Under the pieces are notes generated by a model that saw only the letters and a list, made by a program, of their open reading frames with translations, did not search any database and was not told the origin of the DNA. Below are positions 51,101 through 61,099 of a stretch of DNA of 64,000 nt, one piece after another. This DNA is from Chara braunii (taxonomy: Eukaryota > Streptophyta > Charophyceae > Charales > Characeae). Positions within the stretch are counted from its first letter, which is position 1; every line of letters starts with the position of its first letter. The stretch lies in assembly GCA_003427395.1 (NCBI GenBank), contig BFEA01000206.1:1143257-1207256 (forward strand). The letters are read 5' to 3'. The position numbers were made by a program, and so were the translations under genes.

Positions 51101-54100
51101 ATGGGGAGCCTTTCTCACCCCCCCCCGCCCCTCGCAGCAGAATACAAACAAGCGGAGGACATCAATAACAGATTCTTACAAGCAGTCGTCATCGCAGAAG
51201 ATCAGCGCGGCGTTATTGAGCACCCCCGAAACAAACCCTAAACTTGTCACAACCTCTCGCAGAGGACACAGCCCTCACGAGCATGCCATTGAAAACACCA
51301 ACAACAACTATTTAATTCGCCCACAACCCCTCTACTGGGTCCCGCACAGAATAAACAACAAGCCCGCCGTTAACAAAAAGGCTAACATCGGAACAAGTGC
51401 ATTTACGCAAAGAAAAGTGACTTGGAATACTTACGAGATGCAGAACATCGATGCTCACTTGGCCATCCTCGACTCCCTCGATGGTGACCAGGAGTACATT
51501 ACTGGCGACGTCACCGGAATTCTTGCTCGTCACAATCTCTTGCCTCGTGGAGTACTGAAGATAAACAGCTTTCCCCCTAACCTGGGCTGGCTCGGAGGAC
51601 GAAGCAAAGTACGACACCATGGCGATGGCCTGATTGAGGTCCGCCTGCGCAATGTACCACCCCAACCACGAGAATAACACCGCAATGTACTTACTTCCTT
51701 CAATCAGCAGCATCAACAGATAATCAAAGTCTCGTATGTATGATATCCGACGCAAAGTCAAGTTCAGCACTCCGTCGACGCGGCCATTTCCCTCTTTCGA
51801 AAGCACAATAGCCAGATCAATCAAAGACGGCAAACACACAGCAGTCGCGCGTCACAGGTAGAAAGCACAATAGCCAGATCAAAGACGGCAAACACACAGC
51901 AGTCGCGCTTTACAGGTAGGTAGAGCTCTCGCTCTCGAGTTCGGGTCAATGTCCCTAGATGGATGATCACGAGGACTCCGGCCAACAGGCTCTCAGCAGC
52001 AACCCAAAAAAAAACACCGCATAAGCCCAGAGACCCTTAGTTCCTCTGAGAACAGGCCATACATGACCCCGCCCTTTGCCAGATGAGGACTACAGACGGG
52101 CGAGACGAGAAACCGCTGAGCTACCTACCCCAGAGGGAAAGGCAAACCAGACAAAGCACAGAAAAAGGGATGATCGTAGACACGTGTGTCGGACACCCTT
52201 CATACGCGTACGTGCAGACAACGGGGAGGGGAGGGTGGTGAGGACGGCAGAGCGCTTCACAGCAATTATTACGACAATTCCACCAGTTGAGCTGGCGACT
52301 CAATAGGACGGTGGTGGCACTTGGAGAATGAGACGGAGCACGTCGGAGGGGAAAACGACCAGCAAAGAAAAGCTGGAATAACGTAACACAAGTGCCCAGC
52401 GAGCTGTATCCGGCCTGAAACTGCACGGCCGTGAGACTTTGGGCCCAGGTGGGAGGCTGGGCCCAGGGGGCAAGTAAAGACTACATTCGACGACAGAGTG
52501 CCGAAGAAGACGGGGCAATAAAGACGGGAATTCTTCCCCCATGGCAGGTAAACGAAATCGATCATCGGAGAGGGGAAATATTTCAGACCTGACGAATGTT
52601 CGATGAGAGGCCCGTCTACTTTCATGACAGGAGAAACCCGTTACTACTGACAGAAGGGACACGCGTGCCCGGTTTCCCCCAGACGAGAGCGTTGAAGAAA
52701 ATACCGAGGCAAACATGGAGACCCACATGCGCGGCTCAGCGGCGACAGGACGACGGAGGACAGATGAGAGCCCTGACGACACCCTTCGAGTACACGTGCC
52801 AGCGGCTAGACATGCGATATGCCACACGGACTAGAGGAGACTCCGAGAAGAACAGCGACAGAGAGCACAGGTGGATGGGGGGGGGGTTCGTTACGCTACA
52901 GAAAAGACCGGGAAATGTCTCCGACAGTGCGTCAGATGGGGGGCACTGTGCGATAAACCAGCGACAAAACTGTCTTCTCAGTGATGGAATAAACGTACGA
53001 GATCAAACAGAAGAGGAAACGGAGGTGCGTGATCACGCCGCCGCTTTAAAGACGGAAGGAAAGGTGGTGAGGCTGGTACGACCACAGAGAAGAATTGGGC
53101 ATTCAACGTTGGCTTGTCCCAACGTGACGTGGACGCAGGAGGATGGAGGTGGGCATCAGGATTGGGAAAACTATGAATGAGAGGGACACAAGCCGAGAAC
53201 CAAGCAAGCACTAAACACTACGCAGCATGTACTTAAGAATGTCAGACGCGAAGAGGAAGCGTGCAAGGGAAGGAATGGACGAAGACGAAAACCCTATGCC
53301 GATCATATAACTACAAAGACATAGCAATCCAGAGATTTTACAGAGGATGATACAACGACATAGCAATCGCGATCAAGAGGGGGGACCACCGAGAGAGGAC
53401 CGACCGATGACCACTGACTATCCGCGACAAGCGACGCAACATCATCGACAGTTTGCGGAGATCAGGGCACAACACCGAGAGCGATATAGTAGTCATACAC
53501 GGAGCCCTAGAAACTAATTAGACGGCATGTGCTACTGTGAACGCTGCTGAGCCCTCAGAGCCATTCGCGCACCATCCACAAGTACCAATGGCAGTGATGA
53601 TCTGGACTAACCACAGCTTTGGCGGCGATGGCGGAGTTAAGGTCCTCAGACGCGTTAAAGAGACCGTGAATGTATGTAAAGACTGAAATGCACGGGTTGT
53701 CCCTCGTACGCTCATATTTCAACCTATCGGCGGAGACCATCGTCAGCGACTGCGGTTCCTAACGGGGACATAAGACGGCACAGTATGACGGGGGGGATAT
53801 AACACGGCACTTCAAAGCTACCGACAACAAGACATGGATGCTATACTCCCTCCATGAGGCAAACAAAAAGAGTGCTACTTCACGAGGAAGCTACCTCAAT
53901 GAATGATGAGCACATGCAAAACCGCACGAGACGCCTTTCTAGCACCTTGGCGGTCTCGGAACGAAAAGACGAGGGGTGAACTCCCACCGTGTAAGCTCTG
54001 CCACGATAGAGCACAGCGGTAGTAGAACCCAGGCCTCAAAGACCGAGATAAGGCGCCCGCATACCAGGGCACGACCAAACTCAAGTGACGCCTCACAACA

Positions 54101-55566
54101 AAACCATGGAGGCGAGTGGAAATGTCATGGAGCACGAGCAGACGTATACACGGGAGACGCCTGGCAGCCCATGCGGACAGATGGATACGGGAAAGGGCGC
54201 TCAGAGTAAAACGGCGGCGGCTATCGTAACCTTCTGGGCGTTGGAGGAGGGACGAAGCAATCGCGAAACGTTAGCCTGTGTCTGGGTCTGGTAGCCAAAG
54301 GATGGGTGCCATCGTCGGTGGACAGAGAATTCCCAGCCGAGGGGCATCCCTTGCAGAGCGTGTGAATGAGGAGAAAGCCTTTGGCTGAGCTTAGCATGCA
54401 TGCTGCAGTGCTACTATCCCGTGTTACTAAAGAAGTCCTACCGAGAGGCCATAGTCCGCGTTGGGACGCGTTACCTGCCCAGATGCCAACCTCGGTAATT
54501 ACGGCAGATTCCCAAGTGCGGGAACCCCTTCGCATCTACCGCAACCTTGGAAACCACGGGAACCTCGTTGAACAAGCCAGCCGCCATGCACCGACCTTGG
54601 GTATGCGCATATGAGTGTGCGGGCAAACCATGGGATGACGGATGCGACAGGCCCAATAGAGGAATGAGCTATGAGAGTTCAGGCCCATCAGCGGAGCGAG
54701 GGCTAACACACGGCGTGGTGATGACTATGGCACCTGCAGCCGTGACAGCAGTACTACATTCCCAACAGCTAAGGCAGCCTGGGCGCCGGCGCACATCCGG
54801 AGAGGAAGGCAGGATTCCGAGCAGAGCCCCCAAGGTGTGAACAGACAGTGTTTCGCTGGAAGAAAAAAAAATCCGGCGGGTAACCATTCGCAATGGTCGC
54901 AGCCCTAAGGACAAGAAGTCCGCGACCTGCGCGCCGCCCAGGTAGGCGGGGTGATCGTGCAGTGGCGGCAGAGCACGCCCCACCGCGATGCAGCAGATCG
55001 AGAATGAAGAAGAGCGCGGCGAGGATGTGCGGCACGGCAACGGCAGTTTTCCCGGTGAGCACTTCGCGGAGGAAAAGCGCTCCCCGCGCGCGGAGCTCAT
55101 TAACTTGCTATACGTGATGTTGCACGAGGACAGAGACGACGACAGTGAAAAACGAACAAGGATTTCAGGCGAACCTATACTAAAGAAGAGTGAAAAAGAT
55201 GAGAGAACACTTTGGAGGGGAAATTAATAAAACAGAGAGCTAGGCGAGACAAAAGAGTGGACAGGCGGTGATTGCAAGAGAATAAATGCACGGATTAAAA
55301 ACGGGGGGACTAGACCGTATGCAATGGTACTAAAATAGGGGGACGATAAGAAGAGAGATAGAGGAGGTTCGTTCGCTTACCATCTCCACGAAGGCTTGGT
55401 TGTGGTTCGCGCCAACATTCAGCTTGGTATTAACGACTCTGCCAAAAGGCTTACAAAGTTCCAAGAGCTCCTCTTCCGTACACTCCCATGGGAGATTCCG
55501 GATGTGTATCACCTTCGATGGCGGCTGCGTGTACCGAAACTGCGGCTGGCTCCCACTCCCACTCAT
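28461..55566 (-). CDS. PTB3-like: polypyrimidine tract-binding protein (plant PTB3-like), ten-exon gene
   Basis: Splicing and RNA-fate regulator that binds CU-rich RNA in nucleus and cytoplasm. The CDS joins, in transcript order, 55566-55381, 51644-51435, 43005-42943, 36124-36051, 35098-35003, 34128-34071, 31882-31802, 30004-29923, 29754-29642 and 28997-28461. That is 1500 nt, 499 residues plus TGA; every intron is GT-AG and every phase agrees. RRM1 is at about residues 17-94 (VIHIRN; NQAFVEM). RRM2 is at 111-209 (VLLVTI; ALVQFGD) and RRM3 at 236-321 (VLLVSI; ALVQYPD). Residues 322-499 form a Pro/Gly-rich tail. The motif SRDYTNP follows both RRM2 and RRM3. The first in-frame ATG after a TAA at 55597-55599 sets the start. 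It is longer than Arabidopsis PTB3 (about 430 residues by recollection), mostly in the tail. No frameshift or stop breaks it, so it looks functional. Confidence 0.93.
28998..29641 (-). other. PTB intron 9, with a 90-bp tandem duplication
   Basis: Two similar units starting at 29423 and 29513 share AACTACAAATAC, GGTTTTCA and CAGCCATTCGTGAACC. Nothing else was recognised. Confidence 0.8.
29642..29754 (-). CDS. PTB3-like: PTB exon 9 (residues 284-321)
   Basis: Encodes [20 protein letters not shown] and the last RRM3 strand ([10 protein letters not shown]). Acceptor GTGCAG, donor GTAATG. The intron to exon 8 is only 168 bp, the shortest in the gene. Confidence 0.93.
29923..30004 (-). CDS. PTB3-like: PTB exon 8 (residues 257-284)
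   Basis: Encodes [19 protein letters not shown] to ALVQYP plus one base of Asp, in RRM3. Acceptor AAACAG, donor GTGGGT. Confidence 0.93.
30699..30760. repeat. two adjacent perfect hairpins
   Basis: Stem one: GAGTCGC (30699-30705) with GCGACTC (30724-30730). Stem two: AGCAGACGC (30740-30748) with GCGTCTGCT (30752-30760) around a GAA triloop. Both are perfect and GC-rich in an otherwise unstructured intron. Confidence 0.7.
31401..31441. repeat. (TG)n(CA)n self-complementary microsatellite
   Basis: A TG run passes directly into a CA run, so either strand can form a long hairpin. It lies in PTB intron 7, about 360 bp downstream of exon 7 in the transcript. Confidence 0.9.
31802..31882 (-). CDS. 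PTB3-like: PTB exon 7 (residues 230-256)
   Basis: Encodes [17 protein letters not shown] and DVLHT, the start of RRM3; phase 0 at both ends, donor GTAAGT. The acceptor is AAGAAG, so use of the second AG would remove Lys230. Confidence 0.9.
31883..34070 (-). other. PTB intron 6, with duplications and CT repeats
   Basis: Holds an 84-bp tandem duplication (32596-32763). An imperfect direct duplication at about 32912-33128 ends each copy in a CT microsatellite (about 32975-32997 and 33092-33122). No gene was recognised. Confidence 0.8.
32596..32763. repeat. 84-bp tandem duplication
   Basis: Two nearly identical units starting at 32596 and 32680 (GTCCCAAGAGCTAGGGC), with very few differences, so recent. 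Confidence 0.95.
34071..34128 (-). CDS. PTB3-like: PTB exon 6 (residues 210-229)
   Basis: A 58-nt exon too short to stand out as an open frame. It encodes [19 protein letters not shown], the linker after RRM2. Acceptor GTTGCAG, donor GTATGG. It restores the phase between exons 5 and 7, which strongly supports it. Confidence 0.9.
34129..35002 (-). other. PTB intron 5, nothing recognised
   Basis: 874 bp between exons 5 and 6 with no notable repeat or gene. Confidence 0.8.
35003..35098 (-). CDS. PTB3-like: PTB exon 5 (residues 178-210)
   Basis: Encodes YLLPDNAG and the last strands of RRM2 ([16 protein letters not shown]), ending SHRS plus two bases of Arg. Acceptor CTGCAG, donor GTATGT. Confidence 0.93.
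35099..36050 (-). other. PTB intron 4
   Basis: 952 bp. A short internal repeat (ACCACTTGCAGT, twice within 35920-36000) is the only feature noticed. Confidence 0.8.
36051..36124 (-). CDS. PTB3-like: PTB exon 4 (residues 154-178, split Arg)
   Basis: Encodes the RRM2 RNP1-like ALVQFGD and on to GRSIP, ending with two bases of an Arg codon. Acceptor GTTCAG, donor GTAAGT. Confidence 0.92.
36125..42942 (-). other. PTB intron 3, 6.8 kb
   Basis: Contains a 41-bp tandem duplication (about 37268-37349, GATGCCACCGTGCTCTAG), a short CT run at 41079-41098 and the long pyrimidine tract at 41221-41900 on the sense strand. A three-unit repeat lies at about 42176-42340 (GCAATCTGG, ATGCACGAAC) and a 46-bp duplication at about 42499-42590 (GATGTCTCATGGACGAC). 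No gene was recognised. Confidence 0.75.
41221..41900 (-). promoter_or_regulatory. sense-strand CU-rich tract in PTB intron 3
   Basis: The plus strand is strongly G/A-rich over about 680 bp, so the PTB pre-mRNA is C/U-rich here. PTB proteins bind CU-rich RNA, so this could be an autoregulatory binding platform; that role is inference. Confidence 0.4.
42943..43005 (-). CDS. PTB3-like: PTB exon 3 (residues 133-153)
   Basis: A 63-nt exon encoding [19 protein letters not shown] plus FQ, the middle of RRM2. Acceptor GATGCAG, donor GTTAGT; phase 0 at both ends, so skipping would keep frame but break RRM2. Confidence 0.93.
43663..43784. repeat. 61-bp perfect tandem duplication
   Basis: Units 43663-43723 and 43724-43784 look identical (GTCTGTCACTGCGTTGG to CCATTACTGA). 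This is either recent or an assembly artefact. Confidence 0.95.
47410..47508. repeat. 24-bp minisatellite
   Basis: Four units of CAACCTGCTAGAAGCTAGAAGCT-type sequence; the last has an extra AGAAGCT subunit. Confidence 0.95.
48545..49100 (-). promoter_or_regulatory. sense-strand CU-rich tract in PTB intron 2, with gap
   Basis: The plus strand is G/A-rich over about 550 bp, with a G-run core (48846-48909) interrupted by the N gap. The sense RNA is C/U-rich. Possible PTB-binding region, by inference only. Confidence 0.4.
48864..48889. other. assembly gap (26 N) in a G-run tract
   Basis: Flanked by GGGGGGTTGGGGG and GGGGGGTCGGGGCGGGG, a sequence able to form G-quadruplexes and hard to assemble. 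Confidence 0.99.
50450..51000 (-). promoter_or_regulatory. 550-bp near-pure polypurine/polypyrimidine tract in PTB intron 2
   Basis: The plus strand is almost entirely A and G, mostly GGGAGAG and AAAGAGAG blocks. The sense RNA is therefore a long CU tract starting about 430 nt downstream of exon 2. Such DNA can form triplexes, and the RNA matches the known binding preference of PTB. Confidence 0.45.
51435..51644 (-). CDS. PTB3-like: PTB exon 2 (residues 63-132)
   Basis: Begins [19 protein letters not shown] after a GCGCAG acceptor and ends DVLHL before GTAAGT; phase 0 at both ends. It completes RRM1 and starts RRM2 (VLLVTI). Confidence 0.95.
51645..55380 (-). other. PTB intron 1, 3.7 kb
   Basis: Contains a tandem duplication at about 51798-51915 (AAAGCACAATAGCCAGATCAA) next to exon 2, and a possible cassette microexon at 53612-53644. 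A 194-codon open frame on the plus strand at 52596-53180 has no family resemblance. GC and CpG rise toward 55000, near the start codon. Confidence 0.75.
53612..53644 (-). CDS. possible 33-nt PTB cassette exon or exon-2 relic
   Basis: On the PTB sense strand, an AG acceptor is followed by 33 nt encoding [11 protein letters not shown] and a GTTAGT donor. It resembles the start of exon 2 (ADLNQAIAM) followed by the later GKAV part of that exon. It is phase 0 at both ends, so inclusion adds 11 residues in frame. A decayed duplicate is equally possible. Confidence 0.3.
55381..55566 (-). CDS. PTB3-like: PTB exon 1 (residues 1-62)
   Basis: Encodes [18 protein letters not shown] and most of RRM1, ending at NQAFVEM. 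Donor GTAAGC follows directly; phase 0. An in-frame TAA lies 30 nt upstream of the ATG, and a GTG 24 nt upstream is the only other possible start in between. Confidence 0.93.
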
Positions 55567-55599
55567 GGTAATAGCCCCCTCCAGCCCCACCTTTGATTA

Positions 55600-55670
55600 G
55601 TTGCAGCAATTCCTCCTCTTCCGCTGCCTAAATTTGTTCGCGTCGCCGTCGTCGTTCCCCTGCACACGAG

Positions 55671-55745
<75 letters not shown>

Positions 55746-57113
55746 GCCCCCCCCGTGTCTGTGAGTGACTGTATGTCGTGCGTGCAGTACTCAATCAAAG
55801 CTCAGCTTGCACGCGTAAACACGGGCATACAAAACAGGATATCGAGATGTGCATCCGTCTTGTACTTCCCTAGCTACCCAAGGGCCGTCGCCGCCAACGC
55901 CATAAACTCTCTCTCTCTCTCTCTCTCTCTCCCCCGCACGCAAACACCAAGCGCACAACTCTCTCTGCGAGTTCCCGGTCGCAGACCCCTCTGGATCACC
56001 CAACACTACAGGCCATGACACTGCCAATCTTTTGGTCGAACTGCATCCGCGTCTCAAGTTCTTCCACACACTCGAATCTATCCACTCCTTCGTTACCGTC
56101 ACTTACTCCAGACTACGCGAGCAGCTCCCCTAAACTCGGCACCACGTTATCTATTGCACGCTCACTCGACGGACGTGGAAGTCGATGGGCTCCGATATCA
56201 CACTGCAAAATGTCACTGGGAAAACAGGAACCATGTCACAGCAAGCTCCGAGAGGCCGGCAATGGTGGCGGTAGCGACGTAACAAGGACGCGCAAGTCGC
56301 GCACCAAGCAGTTGTCCTCGTAACCAAGAGTGATTTCTCGCCTTGGCAAGAGTGGCTGCGGTGGGTTGAATTAGAGTCGGACTTTGCCGTACCCCGCTAG
56401 AGGTTCGGTAAAATCAGCACCCAATGAGGCAGGCACTCGAGACGACCGACGAGGTCGTGGAAGGGACCAAACCACGCCGGCACCGCTACCACAGAAGAAA
56501 AAAACTGTACGGCGAAAAGAAGACACCGGCAACACCGCTCGTTTGAATCCGTCCCTACCGGTAGCTAGCATGTTGTCGCCTGGCATCTCTCCGTCCTGAA
56601 TCCCCAAGAAACATTCAGTAGTATATCCCTGAGCGGCTCCCCCTCTTTGTGCATATACTCTTCTCGAAAACCACACAGCGACCTGGGCTTCTGGACAGCC
56701 GTAGCTTGTGGACTTCAAAGAAATTTTCCTAGGAACCCTAGTATGTTCATAATTACAGGCCGCACTCCGTCGGCTGCCTCTTTGTTTGTCTACCGCACCG
56801 TAAGGACTACGTACTTCTTTTGGGGCTTTTTCTGCCAAAGAAAGAGAGAGTGATGACAGAGAGGAAGGGTGTGTGTATGTGTGCATGAGAGAGAGAGAGC
56901 CTCTGCTTCTCAACCCAAGATGTAGGGCATCAGGGCATAACGTTTGTCCATCTGGGAGCATGGGCATCTCTCTTTTTCTTTGTCTCTATTTCTGCCGAGA
57001 TACAATGAGAGAGGGAGGGTGAGTAGCTATGCGAATTGGAATATTCACAACTCCCCAAACAGAACAGCTGCCATAATTTGCATTTTTGGATGTGTGTGTG
57101 TGTGTGTGTGTGT

Positions 57114-57149
<36 letters not shown>

Positions 57150-57560
57150 CGGGCCATTGAAACGGTCGCTGTGCGCCTCTCACTCTCTCTTTCTCTCCTT
57201 TTTCCGAGACAAACGGGCAAAGAGGAGAGGAGGAAGGAAGGCGAATGTCATTGAAACGCATATGTGTGCGCGTGTATGTGTGTGTGTGTATGTGTGTACG
57301 TGTGAGACAAAGAGAGAGAAGGGAGAGGGAGAGATTCATAAGATGGAACCCAAACATTGATCCTGCTTCTCGGCCCAACTTTCAGGTTATTTTGCCATAT
57401 CACACGCGTTGTCGAGCGCAACGGTCCGTACTGCCGAAGCACACGAGGGACCTTCACGACTGTGTCACGCATGATTCTTGAATAGAAAGTTAGTGACCTA
57501 GGAAACCATTAGAGTCAAGTGCGTCAGCTATGCCTCTCACAACCCCCTGTAATAGGATAG
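55600..57560 (-). promoter_or_regulatory. upstream flank of PTB (5' UTR and promoter region)
   Basis: The leader near the ATG is purine-rich on the sense strand. Further out lie a GA microsatellite (55674-55744), a shorter one (about 55907-55932), and TG then AG runs at 57091-57147. The transcription start could not be placed, and an untranslated exon cannot be excluded. Confidence 0.5.
55674..55744 (-). repeat. (GA)n on the PTB sense strand, 110 bp upstream of the ATG
   Basis: About 35 units, read GA on the transcribed sense strand. Plant GAGA repeats near promoters are bound by BBR/BPC factors; a regulatory role here is inference. No ATG opens an upstream frame across it. Confidence 0.9.
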
Positions 57561-59152
57561 GGCGTCTTCAAGCACAACTTACCTTTATCCAATGAGTTGT
57601 TATCACCCTTAGAGCGACTTTTAATTATCATACCAAAGGTAAGTCACCCGATAATGTTTAAAGTCAGTTTTAGCGTAGGTATAAGCTCGTCATAATATCT
57701 TAGGATACGGTTTGTGCTTCCCGAATCAATCTTTGGACCAACTTGCTAATATATTGAGTCATGGGGCACTTACCTCTCGGATCAATCAGTAATAAACTCG
57801 GTTTGTGTCCTCACTTTTAATTTTGAATATGTTTGTCGTTTTTGCCCATAACTTTATCGTAGGTATACGATAGATGAATTGTGCGTATAATCAGGTTGCA
57901 ATATTTAAGTGATGTTATAACATTTCGCCAGACATGCATTCGTAATATTTTGTGCCGAGGAATTTTTTTATGCAATGCATCAAGTTGTACGACCTTTTGT
58001 TGGTTGTGGGCCCCGTGTGATGCTTCAGATATCAACCCAACGAAGTAACCGAACTTTTTTCTTATTATTTTGAGCGGTCGAAAAATAAGAATTTTTGACT
58101 TTGATTCATGTGATCCAAAGTAGCTGAAAAGACAGTTGCTCAATCTCCACGCCCCCTGCTTTGTGCACAAATCGTGGTGGTTGGCAACAACCATAAATCC
58201 TTAATGCTGAGGAGGATCCTATGTGTTCGACAACGACCTTGAATCTAATCGCAGACTTACCATCAAACTAATCAATATAACAAATAATATCAATCATCTA
58301 GTTAGGTCGAGGGTATTTTTCCTTACTTTATGTTCTTAAAAATAAATACAATCTCAACCCTAATAATCATATTTTTTTACTTTCAAGGTTAATCTTATAT
58401 ATATTATGATAATCAAGTAATATATGATTTTACATCAAGGCTGGAGTAATTGAATAATCTCACTCTTATAGTTGCTGCTTACCCAATTAATTTTTATAAG
58501 ATAAAATCACTCGAGTCAATCATTTAAGATTGCTCAGGACATAGTTGCATAATGCAAAAACGAAGACATGTCATTCACTAAACTAACTTAACTCCTATTC
58601 TCACCTCGTTTTGTCCCTTACTACTCAAACATTTTTCAACAGTTATATTAAGACCTCAAAATTTTCAACCCACCCCACTTGCTATTTTTCAATGATTTTA
58701 AAATCAAGCAATGACAACTTAGACAAAACCGTAAAAAAAAAACATTTTGCCCACAGAGTTTAATATTAGGTGTGGGTGTCAAGCGGAAGGTTGAATCAAC
58801 AACCTGACTTGTTATCTAGTGATGATACACAATATAGCTATACACTTTTTTTTTTTTACGTTTTTTTTTTAACTATGTTTTTAATAAAGATGGGATATAT
58901 CCACATATGCAAATCAACATAATCTCAACATTCTTCTTTTATTAAGTTTTATCATGTCAGTTTATGAAGCTCACATCTTCATAAACCTAACGAAAAATTA
59001 TTCATAATTTGACATTATTTTACAATTTTATTTATAAAAATTATTAACGGACGAACTTCAAAATGAAGTCTCAAGATGAGATTGAAGATCTAACTAATTT
59101 TCCTCACTCATTTTAAATATTTTCATTATAAACATATAATTTATATTTTATC
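57561..59152. other. AT-rich intergenic stretch, nothing recognised
   Basis: A 125-codon open frame on the minus strand (57817-58194) shows no recognisable family. Base composition drops back to that of the left part of the window. Confidence 0.5.
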
Positions 59153-59407
59153 TAGGTTATCAAAGTGGTCGGAGGTCCCTTGCCCGGCTGGGCCAAAAAT
59201 AATTAAAAAAAATAATAATAATAAAATTACTCTAAATTTGGTGAAGAACTTCGATGTGACCTTGAAGCAAAAGTTGTTCAATTTAGTTTTCTGTATAACA
59301 TAGTTTTTTTTTCCAGATTTTTTTAAATTGTTTTTTTTTTTTTTTTGCTGGGACTTTCCCTGTTTCTTGCACGGGGTGGCCACATATGACCCGGGCGGCT
59401 GGTACCA
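59153..59407 (+). mobile_element. small terminal-inverted-repeat (MITE-like) element, second copy
   Basis: Aligns in opposite orientation with 9303-9572 (blocks listed there). Ends are TAGGTTATCA and TGGTACCATA. It has internal T runs and no coding capacity. Confidence 0.6.
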
Positions 59408-61099
59408 TAGGATTTTATTCTATAATACAATCTCTCAATTTATTATTAATTCGGTCGATTTGTGTTCTTACATGAGTTCAAATATTTCGTGCGTGTCTAT
59501 GTCGTCATAGTTATGAAAAAATATTATTAGCGTAAGATCAAGTAGTTTAGTTGTGTGTTTATGAACTGCCTTTTTTGTCATATAGGCACTATGTAGTTGT
59601 GTAGTTATGAACCGCCTTCATTATCATATAGGCACTGAGCCACAATAACTATATAAAGTAGTTTAATAATGTAGTTGTGTGTTTATTTGATTTATAGTTT
59701 ATCTTTGTTTGAATGAAGAAAAAATATGATTTAAAAACATACTAACTTTGTGTCGGATCCGTCGGAATGGTGATTCGTCAGGATAGCGACGAATGGTTTA
59801 GAGAGGAGGAGATGGAGATGGAGCTGAAAAGGACAGCGCAACTCCGACGCGAACTCAACATGCACATATTCCAAAATGTATCGAATCAGGAATGACCTGA
59901 AAACAGACAACAATCGAGGTATAGTCCTAGCGGACTGGCTGGACTGGACTGGACTAGCCTGGTACCGGGCAGAACTGAACTGGACTGGAACACATGGTCA
60001 TCGTTGCCACGCTCCTCGTCGCTGCCCTAATCCTCGTTGTCGTCGTTGTCAGGTAAGCAACAAAATTTTACTTATGTATTTTTACTTATTTCTCTTCATT
60101 TTTCTTCTTCTCATCTTCTTCTTTTTCCTTTCTATTCTTCTTCACCCAGTCTTTTCTTTCCCTTTCAAACCGAAATCATTTCCCATTCGAAATCGATTTC
60201 AAATCGACATTGAAATCGATTTGTGGGGTCAGGCGGTGGGTGACCTGGTCCCACAGGCCGAACAGGCAAAAAACCCGATATGCCCTGTCTGCAGACCAGG
60301 GCAGATAGAGGTCCGTTGCACGATCCTCATACCTGTAGTGAGTCGCAATAACCATAAACACACTATCCTTAAAAGCAGCGGAACTCTGCAATAAAGAACG
60401 CAAAGAAATCTAGGATGCGGAGCAAGCTCTATGAGGAGTCCATGCGATGCAGCTTAAGCTACATAATGTCAAATAAAAAACAAATGTCTGGTATACACAT
60501 TTTGACTAACAACAAAAAGTGACATGTAGCATGGTACAATCCTAAAGTCCTAGAGGCAATTGCCTTAGTGCTGAAAGAAAAAAAGAACAATATGTCATAA
60601 GTAAAGTCATGTCGCTGAACCACTAAGGGTGGAATGGTCTCAGAGGGGATGAATGCAGCCTACGAATTGAAACTCCTAAGGGAAGTTACACACGAAGAGG
60701 GGATAGGTCATCAGGCTCAGAGTGAGGGAGTGGTAGTGAGACAAACCAATGACCCTAACAAATAGACCATAAAGGCGGGTAATGCTCCATGAAAGGATGA
60801 TACCATGCAGGGGTGACCATGAAAGGGAAGTCTGCAATAAGGTGGACATATGCCTAAAAGAAGGCATGGAATGACCGACACTAGGGTGATGAGGGATACA
60901 ATGGTTGATGGAAACATGCACAGAACTCACCGACTGGGGGAGAGAGCTATATCTGAGAGTAAGGAAGCCAAGATAACGCTACGGTCTCAATGCCTATGCG
61001 ATACCAAGGGAGAGTCCAACTCATAGAGACCCAACTAAGTAAAAACCATCATGCGACACATGCAAGGGAATGTACATGGTAGAGTGGTGGCATGAGGAA
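59408..61099. other. stretch between repeats, possibly retroelement tail
   Basis: Contains an ACTGGACTGG-type simple repeat near 59940-59990 and two copies of AAATCGATTT within 60188-60220. Part of 60400-61099 may be the 3' untranslated region or LTR of the Ty3 relic on the minus strand, but no LTR pair is present to prove it. Confidence 0.4.

Larger units (their letters stand above)
43006..51434 (-). other. PTB intron 2, 8.4 kb
   Basis: Contains a 61-bp perfect tandem duplication (43663-43784), a roughly 62-bp GA-rich duplication (about 44524-44646), a 24-bp minisatellite (47410-47508), an assembly gap and two long pyrimidine tracts on the sense strand. A 199-codon open frame on the plus strand at 46757-47356 has no family resemblance. 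Confidence 0.75.

Noticed and set aside
52596-53180. 194-codon open frame on the plus strand in PTB intron 1
   Set aside because: Arises in purine-rich sequence with few stops; no family resemblance.
55597-55794. Upstream open frame through the GA repeat in the PTB leader (Arg-Glu repeats)
   Set aside because: It begins only at a TTG and has no ATG, so there is no basis for an upstream ORF.
57817-58194. 125-codon open frame on the minus strand
   Set aside because: No recognisable motif, AT-rich intergenic setting; kept only as part of an unannotated stretch.
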